From assembly GCA_947626755.1 (NCBI GenBank), contig CANQTP010000001.1, forward strand, positions 1 through 64,000: a DNA stretch of 64,000 nucleotides, in the 5' to 3' direction. This DNA comes from an uncultured Clostridia bacterium. Its GTDB lineage: Bacteria > Bacillota > Clostridia > Oscillospirales > Ruminococcaceae. The notes under the pieces are model-generated. The model did not search any database. It was not told the origin of the DNA and saw only the letters and a program-made list of their open reading frames with translations. Within the stretch, counting starts at the first letter, position 1, and each line of letters starts with the position of its first letter. Below, piece by piece: positions 58,561-64,000 of this stretch. The translations under genes and the position numbers were made by a program.

Positions 58561-59466
58561 TTATGAATTTTGCCAGTTTTTAGCAGTTTCTACTTCTTCT
58601 ATTGTAGTACATAAGATCTCGGCAACTTCTTTTACTGTGTGTCCGCTTGCAAGCATATTTGTAACTATTTCGTGCATTTTTTTGATTTCGCCTTTTGCTA
58701 TACCTTTTGCTATACCTTTTGCTATACCTTTTGTTTCGCCTCTGAGTTCGCCTCTGAGTTCACCTTTTTTCTCCGCATTGTACAATCTCGATCTTTCCAA
58801 CAGATCAGCTTCTTCTCTGATGCGGATCATCTCTTGAATTTCTCTGTCAGAACCAAGCTGTTGTATTTTGTTCACACTTTTGTGAAAAATCGCTATATTT
58901 GTGTTATCCAATGCTTCCAGCTCCTTTTCATTATCAGCGTTGATAAGCTGCAGCCATAGTTTCTTCCGATCGTTTACGTCTATGAGCTTGCCTACTTTAG
59001 TGAGTTCAAAGAAATACAGTGCCAGTTTGTCGGTAAACAGCTCGTTCCTGTTGTCCTCGCGTATCGAGAATGAGGACTGATATTCCTTGCAGTCAAACAT
59101 ATTGAAATCAAGTATGTTAAGGGAGACAGCCTGATTAAGTTCAGCATACTTTTCTCCCTTTTTGATGCCTTCGCTGTACATTCCCGCCCGGTAATAGAGA
59201 ATACGTTCCCGATAATCGTCCTCCCGCGCCTTCTGCATTTCAATGTCAATATTCCGCGTTTTGGTGGAAAGTTTTATGTCGAGCCTTGTAAGTTTCCCGT
59301 CGGTAGTTGTGGGAACGATCTCGGGATTTGCAACTACAAGCCCGTTTATCTCCGACAGCGGGATACTTAACGTGTCTGAAAGGAAATTCATCAGAATATC
59401 ATCATTCTGCCCGAACAAAGCCTTGAAAACTATATCGTTCTTCGGGGAAATTATTTTATGATCCAT
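58561..59466 (-). CDS. Rpn family PD-(D/E)XK recombination-promoting nuclease/putative transposase
   Basis: ISPKNDIVFKALFG...TRLDIKLSTKTRNIDIEMQKAREDDYRERILYYRAGMYSEGIKKGEKY. Confidence 0.88.
   Translation of the reverse strand: MDHKIISPKNDIVFKALFGQNDDILMNFLSDTLSIPLSEINGLVVANPEIVPTTTDGKLTRLDIKLSTKTRNIDIEMQKAREDDYRERILYYRAGMYSEGIKKGEKYAELNQAVSLNILDFNMFDCKEYQSSFSIREDNRNELFTDKLALYFFELTKVGKLIDVNDRKKLWLQLINADNEKELEALDNTNIAIFHKSVNKIQQLGSDREIQEMIRIREEADLLERSRLYNAEKKGELRGELRGETKGIAKGIAKGIAKGEIKKMHEIVTNMLASGHTVKEVAEILCTTIEEVETAKNWQNS
58691..58770 (-). repeat. 12-bp in-frame tandem repeats (KGIA x3, GELR x2) in the Rpn gene
   Basis: GCTATACCTTTT x3 and GAGTTCGCCTCT-type units on + strand. Confidence 0.8.
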
Positions 59467-59533
59467 AGCACCGCCTCCGTGTTCTTACCAATTATATTAT
59501 ACCACGGATCAACACATATTGCAATAAGAATTT

Positions 59534-61234
59534 TTAATACCAAGTCGGAAATTTATCAAAACGCCAGCCGTTTGCGGTTTTCACCATATGGAAATTACTT
59601 TCCTCGTACCAAGTAAAATACGGGTAATCTTCCTGTCCGTGAACAGATATAAATTTGAAAGTAACTTCATTATCATCGGAATATATCGGCGCAAAGCATA
59701 CATATTGTAAGGATATATCACTGCCGCGGTCACCGTCCGTTGCTGCAAGTTCACCGTTTTCGTCTATATATCTGCGTTCACGGGAGAGGGAATAAGCATA
59801 GTCGTCGGTGTAGGCTTCCCGTATGGGAGCAAGGAATTCCTCGGCGGTATGTTCAGCCGCATATTCCTCCGACAGATGCGAGGAACAGCCAAAATAACTG
59901 CTTGTTATTTCTTTTGCTTTATCGAAAATTTCTTTCTGTTCGTCGGTAAGAAAGTCCATATCATTTGTATTGTCAATGAAAAATTTATTTGAAAGCGTTC
60001 CGTAGCTTGTTTCAAATTCAATTTTGTAAATTCCCGTTTCGCATTTGTCATAAGGGAAAATATCCTTTGGGATCACAAGATCGTAATCGGTTTTCGGAGC
60101 AATTTCAATATTTACATTAAAAGATGTATTCCCGTCAGAAAAGGGCATTTCCGTAAGTTCGCCGCCGTCGTCGCGGTAAATTTTCAGCGTGTTTATCGTT
60201 TGCGTTTCGTCCGTAAAATTGGAGAAAACATTTACAAGTTCGTTTGTATGAAGCCACAAATCATAAACGTGATCGTTGTTAAGTTCATCGGCTGATGAAT
60301 CAAGGCTTTCGCCCTCGGCGCTGCCGTTTATATATAAATTAGGGTAGAATACCAGTCCCTCGGTGGGATAATTTTCATAATTCCAAGGCGAATCGTCCAT
60401 ACGGTATGATATATCCATTCCGGGAAAGGCTTTTGCAAGCATATCCATATCGGAACTTCTGTAATTTTCCGTCCAAATAACTAAATCGTTTATATTTGAA
60501 TCTTTTAAGATGTCGGCAAGTTTTCCGCAGTCTGTATTTTCATTTTCAAGCCATAAAGAAGTCAGGTTTTTACATTCCCTGATAAATTGCAGATCGTCCT
60601 CGGAATTGTAGCCGTCAAATTCAATGCGGTAAATATTCTGCATATCCGCAATTCCACTCAGATCGTACCCGCCTTTGTAATTTATAAAATACAGCATATC
60701 ATCATTTATTGTGGAAATATCGCCGCCCATATAATTGTCAAAATAAATTGTTTTATTGATATTGCTGAAGTCGCATTTGCCGCTGTAATTTACGATAGTG
60801 ATATGAAAAGCCGAAATATTATTTAAAAAATTCATATCACGTCCGTCTGCGTTATAAAGTACAAGTCTGTATGCGTGATCGGCGTAATCCTTGCTGATAT
60901 TTTCAAAGGGATCGTCCGTGTCGGGGAATTTGTCCATATCAACATAAACGGTGTAGTCCGAGTATCTGAACCCGTGTTCGCTGAAATAATTTGCAACAAA
61001 AAATTCATCATCAATGAAAGTGACAGTGCTTGCAGTTTCATCAATGGGCGGCATTACATATTGCGGGCTCCACTTGCTGTACGGTTCCGCAGAAGTTTCT
61101 GCGGTGGTTTGCAGCACATCGGGCGGGTTTGTCACATTCGTTTCGGAAATTGTCGGAACATCATTTTCCGTGCAGGCTGAAAGCAGCACCGCGGACAGGA
61201 TAATTGCGGATAAAAAAATATTGCTTTTTAACAT
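59534..61234 (-). CDS. large lipoprotein, hypothetical, weak LRR-like segment
   Basis: lipobox LSAC; ISAFHITIVNYSGKCDFSNI..LQFIRECKNLTSLWLEN. Confidence 0.6.
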   Translation of the reverse strand: MLKSNIFLSAIILSAVLLSACTENDVPTISETNVTNPPDVLQTTAETSAEPYSKWSPQYVMPPIDETASTVTFIDDEFFVANYFSEHGFRYSDYTVYVDMDKFPDTDDPFENISKDYADHAYRLVLYNADGRDMNFLNNISAFHITIVNYSGKCDFSNINKTIYFDNYMGGDISTINDDMLYFINYKGGYDLSGIADMQNIYRIEFDGYNSEDDLQFIRECKNLTSLWLENENTDCGKLADILKDSNINDLVIWTENYRSSDMDMLAKAFPGMDISYRMDDSPWNYENYPTEGLVFYPNLYINGSAEGESLDSSADELNNDHVYDLWLHTNELVNVFSNFTDETQTINTLKIYRDDGGELTEMPFSDGNTSFNVNIEIAPKTDYDLVIPKDIFPYDKCETGIYKIEFETSYGTLSNKFFIDNTNDMDFLTDEQKEIFDKAKEITSSYFGCSSHLSEEYAAEHTAEEFLAPIREAYTDDYAYSLSRERRYIDENGELAATDGDRGSDISLQYVCFAPIYSDDNEVTFKFISVHGQEDYPYFTWYEESNFHMVKTANGWRFDKFPTWY

Positions 61235-61419
61235 AATAATTCCCCCAAATGAATTTTATTAAATTCATTATACAGTGAAATTTATCCAAAAGCAATTACA
61301 GGGCGGTTACAATCGGGTTACAATTTGGTTACAGCAATATTCTGCAATTTTCAAGTTCAAATTGTTTTTCATTTGTTTACTTTTTAATAAAAATACTGTG
61401 AAGTTTCAGAACTCTTCGC

Positions 61420-61448
61420 TTGACATTTTGCAGGATTTGATGTATAAT
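61420..61448 (+). promoter_or_regulatory. tepA promoter
   Basis: TTGACA, 17 nt, TATAAT. Confidence 0.8.
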
Positions 61449-61521
61449 TATTTAAATGTGCATATTTTTGAACTTTCTGTGCAGAATATTTCCAAAAACA
61501 GTATCAGGAAAGGGTATGAAT

Positions 61522-62247
61522 ATGCATAACTGCGATGAAAACTACGACAAGACCGTTACCGAGGAGCAGCTCGATCAAGCCGAACTTGCCGAGAAGATCG
61601 GCGAAGTCATTTCACAGAATTCCAAACACCTTATACATTGCCTGACGGTGATAGGTCAGGTGGAGGGACACTATATCCTGCCGCCCCAGAATAAAACTAC
61701 CAAGTATGAACATATCATGCCCGCTCTTGTGGCTATAGAACAGGATCGCTCCATTGAAGGACTGATAATCATTCTGAATACAGTGGGCGGAGATGTGGAA
61801 GCGGGACTTGCCATTGCCGAACTTATTGCGGGAATGAAAACGCCTACCGTTTCGCTGGTGATAGGCGGGGGACATTCCATAGGCGTGCCGCTTGCAGTTT
61901 CCGCAAAAAGATCTTTCATCGTCCCAAGCGCCACAATGACTATCCACCCGGTAAGAATGAACGGCACTATCCTCGGCGTTCCCCAGACTATGTCCTATTT
62001 TGAGAAAATGCAAGACAGGATAATCAAGTTCGTTTCAAGCAACAGCAGGATCCCGCCCGAACGGTACAGGGAGCTTGTTATGAATACGGGGGAACTTACC
62101 ATGGATATGGGAACTGTCCTTGACGGCGACGCCGCAGTCTCCGAGGGGCTGATAGACTCGCTGGGAACGCTTTCCGACGCCATAAGCGCGCTTTACGAAC
62201 TTATCGAGAACAGCGAACCACGCTATCCCGATGATAATAACGGGTAA
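61522..62247 (+). CDS. tepA: ClpP-fold translocation-enhancing protein TepA-like
   Basis: [64 protein letters not shown]; start 61516 or 61522. Confidence 0.88.
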   Translation: MHNCDENYDKTVTEEQLDQAELAEKIGEVISQNSKHLIHCLTVIGQVEGHYILPPQNKTTKYEHIMPALVAIEQDRSIEGLIIILNTVGGDVEAGLAIAELIAGMKTPTVSLVIGGGHSIGVPLAVSAKRSFIVPSATMTIHPVRMNGTILGVPQTMSYFEKMQDRIIKFVSSNSRIPPERYRELVMNTGELTMDMGTVLDGDAAVSEGLIDSLGTLSDAISALYELIENSEPRYPDDNNG

Positions 62248-62277
62248 TTTCCCGCGCTTTTCGGGAATATCTATATA

Positions 62278-62323
62278 AGGCAACCCCGCGCATCTGCACG
62301 GCAATCTTTGTGCGGTGCTGCCT
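62278..62323. other. strong hairpin between tepA and uppP
   Basis: AGGCAACCCCGCGCA...TGTGCGGTGCTGCCT, 15-bp stem with two mismatches. Confidence 0.5.
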
Positions 62324-62351
62324 AAAAATAAACAGAAAAGGAATGTATTTT

Positions 62352-63218
62352 ATGACTGTACTTGAAGCAATTTTACAGGGAATTTTACAGGGCTTGACAG
62401 AGTTCCTGCCTGTGTCCAGTTCGGGACATCTGTCGCTTTTTCAGCACTTTACGGGTCTTGACGGTGAAAGCGCGGTGACTATGACCATTATCCTGCACCT
62501 CGGAACACTTTTAGCGGTGTTTGTAGCATTTTGGAACAAGATAAAAGCGCTTATTATCGAGGCGTTCAGAATGATAGGGGACATTTTCACGGGAAAATTC
62601 AAGTGGAAAACCATGAACCCCGAACGGCGAATGATAATTATGATAATAATTTCCATTCTGCCCCTGTTCGGATTCTACATATTTAAGGATTTCTTTGAGG
62701 GACTTGCTTCCGACCCGTCAATTCTGGCGGAGGGAATTGCATTTCTCTACACGTCCGCGCTGCTTTTCCTCAGTACAAAGTTCGGGAAAGGCACAAAGAC
62801 TGCGGGGGAAACTACCGTTCCCGCCGCGCTTACAATAGGCGTTTTTCAGGGAATTGCCCTCGTTCCAGGAATTTCCCGCTCAGGCTCTACTATCTGTTCC
62901 GCGCTTTTCACGGGCATGAAACGGGAGGACGCCGTTGAATACAGCTTTATTCTCGGAATTCCCGTAATTCTTGCGGGCGCGGTGGTAAAACTGGGCGAAG
63001 CTTCCGCAAGCGAAATTACCGCAAATATCCTGCCCCTTATAGTAAGCTTCGTAGTCTCTGCCATTGCGGGATATTTTGCCATTTGGCTTGTAAAAGCTTT
63101 CGTAATGAACGACAAATTCAGCATTTTTGCTTGGTATACACTTGCTTTGGGAATAATCGTCATAATAATTGCAATTTACGAGATAACAACAGGAACAAGA
63201 GTTTCTTTTGTAAAATAA
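62352..63218 (+). CDS. uppP: undecaprenyl-diphosphatase
   Basis: AILQGILQGLTEFLPVSSSGHLSL; VPGISRSGSTICSALFTGMKREDAVEYSFILGIPVI. Confidence 0.95.
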   Translation: MTVLEAILQGILQGLTEFLPVSSSGHLSLFQHFTGLDGESAVTMTIILHLGTLLAVFVAFWNKIKALIIEAFRMIGDIFTGKFKWKTMNPERRMIIMIIISILPLFGFYIFKDFFEGLASDPSILAEGIAFLYTSALLFLSTKFGKGTKTAGETTVPAALTIGVFQGIALVPGISRSGSTICSALFTGMKREDAVEYSFILGIPVILAGAVVKLGEASASEITANILPLIVSFVVSAIAGYFAIWLVKAFVMNDKFSIFAWYTLALGIIVIIIAIYEITTGTRVSFVK

Positions 63219-63262
63219 TCAATAGTATAATTATTTGTAAAAAATACAGGGAGGAAAAATAA

Positions 63263-64000
63263 GTGGCTGAAAAGAAAAGACCCGCCAATTCAAAAGCCGC
63301 ACAGGAAGAAGCAAATCTCGGCGACAGAGTTCTGTGGTCGACCATACTTTTTGCGCTGGGAGTGCTTATACTTTTCTTTACGCTGATAAAGGGCGAGTCG
63401 GCTTGGCACAGCATACATAATATCTTTCTGGGAATGTTCGGATTTTCGGTGTTTATCGTTCCCGTGATAATGATATATGTTTCGGTAATGATCGCCACCG
63501 ACAGGTCAAGACAGGCTGTTCAGGGTAAAGTTATACAGTGCTTTATAATCATCTTCCTTGTATCGTCCTTTGTGCAGATAGTTTCGGGAACGGAGATCCC
63601 CGAGGGGAATTTCTTTAACGACATTATCCCCCTGCTTTATTCCGAGGGTAAACAACTCCGCGGCGGCGGCGTTTTCGGGTCGCTGCTTGCAGTTCCCTTG
63701 CTGCTGCTTTTCAAAAGAACAGGCGCGGCAATAATCATAGTCCTGCTGATGTTCGTTTTCATAATGATATTTGCAAACAAGACGGTCATAGACATTATAA
63801 ACTTTATAAAACGCGGTTTTGCGGCGGCAAATGCCGCTCGTGAGGAATATGTTCCCGAAAATGACGGGGACTTCGTTCCGCCGTCGGGAGCAAAGTCTGC
63901 AAAGGGCAAAAAGCCCGTTCCCAACGCGGACGTTCCGCAAAGCGTGGTAAAGGAAAAATCCAAGAATTTCAATGTGGATATTCCCATGCCCGCAGGTCAG
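63263..64000 (+). CDS. ftsK: DNA translocase FtsK/SpoIIIE, N-terminal part, truncated by window edge
   Basis: GTG start with GGAGG RBS; four-TM N-terminus (VLWSTILFALGVLILFF...) and acidic/basic linker; follows tepA-uppP; absent from ORF track. Confidence 0.7.
   Translation, partial: MAEKKRPANSKAAQEEANLGDRVLWSTILFALGVLILFFTLIKGESAWHSIHNIFLGMFGFSVFIVPVIMIYVSVMIATDRSRQAVQGKVIQCFIIIFLVSSFVQIVSGTEIPEGNFFNDIIPLLYSEGKQLRGGGVFGSLLAVPLLLLFKRTGAAIIIVLLMFVFIMIFANKTVIDIINFIKRGFAAANAAREEYVPENDGDFVPPSGAKSAKGKKPVPNADVPQSVVKEKSKNFNVDIPMPAGQ

Overview
This 64 kb window looks like ordinary chromosome from a low/mid-GC Firmicute, probably Clostridia/Oscillospiraceae-like (inferred from gene content and promoter style). 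About 57 protein-coding genes are supported. They include the conserved block rimP-nusA-ylxR-ylxQ-infB-rbfA-nrnA-truB-ribF-gltX, serC-(DUF6440-like)-serA, recA-recX, tepA-uppP-ftsK (ftsK cut by the right edge), rimO-pgsA, murA, pcrA, gdhA, and a Gld-like ABC operon. There is also a CotH-kinase/DUF4956/VTC-polyphosphate-polymerase cluster, several c-di-GMP and chemoreceptor proteins, and orphan transporter binding proteins. I saw no rRNA, tRNA, CRISPR array, prophage or transposase. The most unusual signals are: (1) short heptad arrays (TAATKCG)n that start inside the stop codon of three unrelated genes and put TAA in all three frames, with a second heptad family (AGTTGAG)n; (2) a dispersed composite repeat flanking a 48-aa small ORF that is missing from the ORF track; (3) a PIN-domain toxin-antitoxin-like pair directly ahead of rimP-nusA, with a terminator-like hairpin in its leader; (4) a RecA with an acidic tail and an AT-hook-like motif; (5) the CotH/DUF4956/VTC cluster, whose CotH carries low-complexity inserts; (6) a LacI-type ligand domain fused to GGDEF without an HTH or TM segment; (7) a decaying Rpn nuclease locus with a partial tandem duplication. 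All family assignments come from reading motifs by eye; no database search was run.
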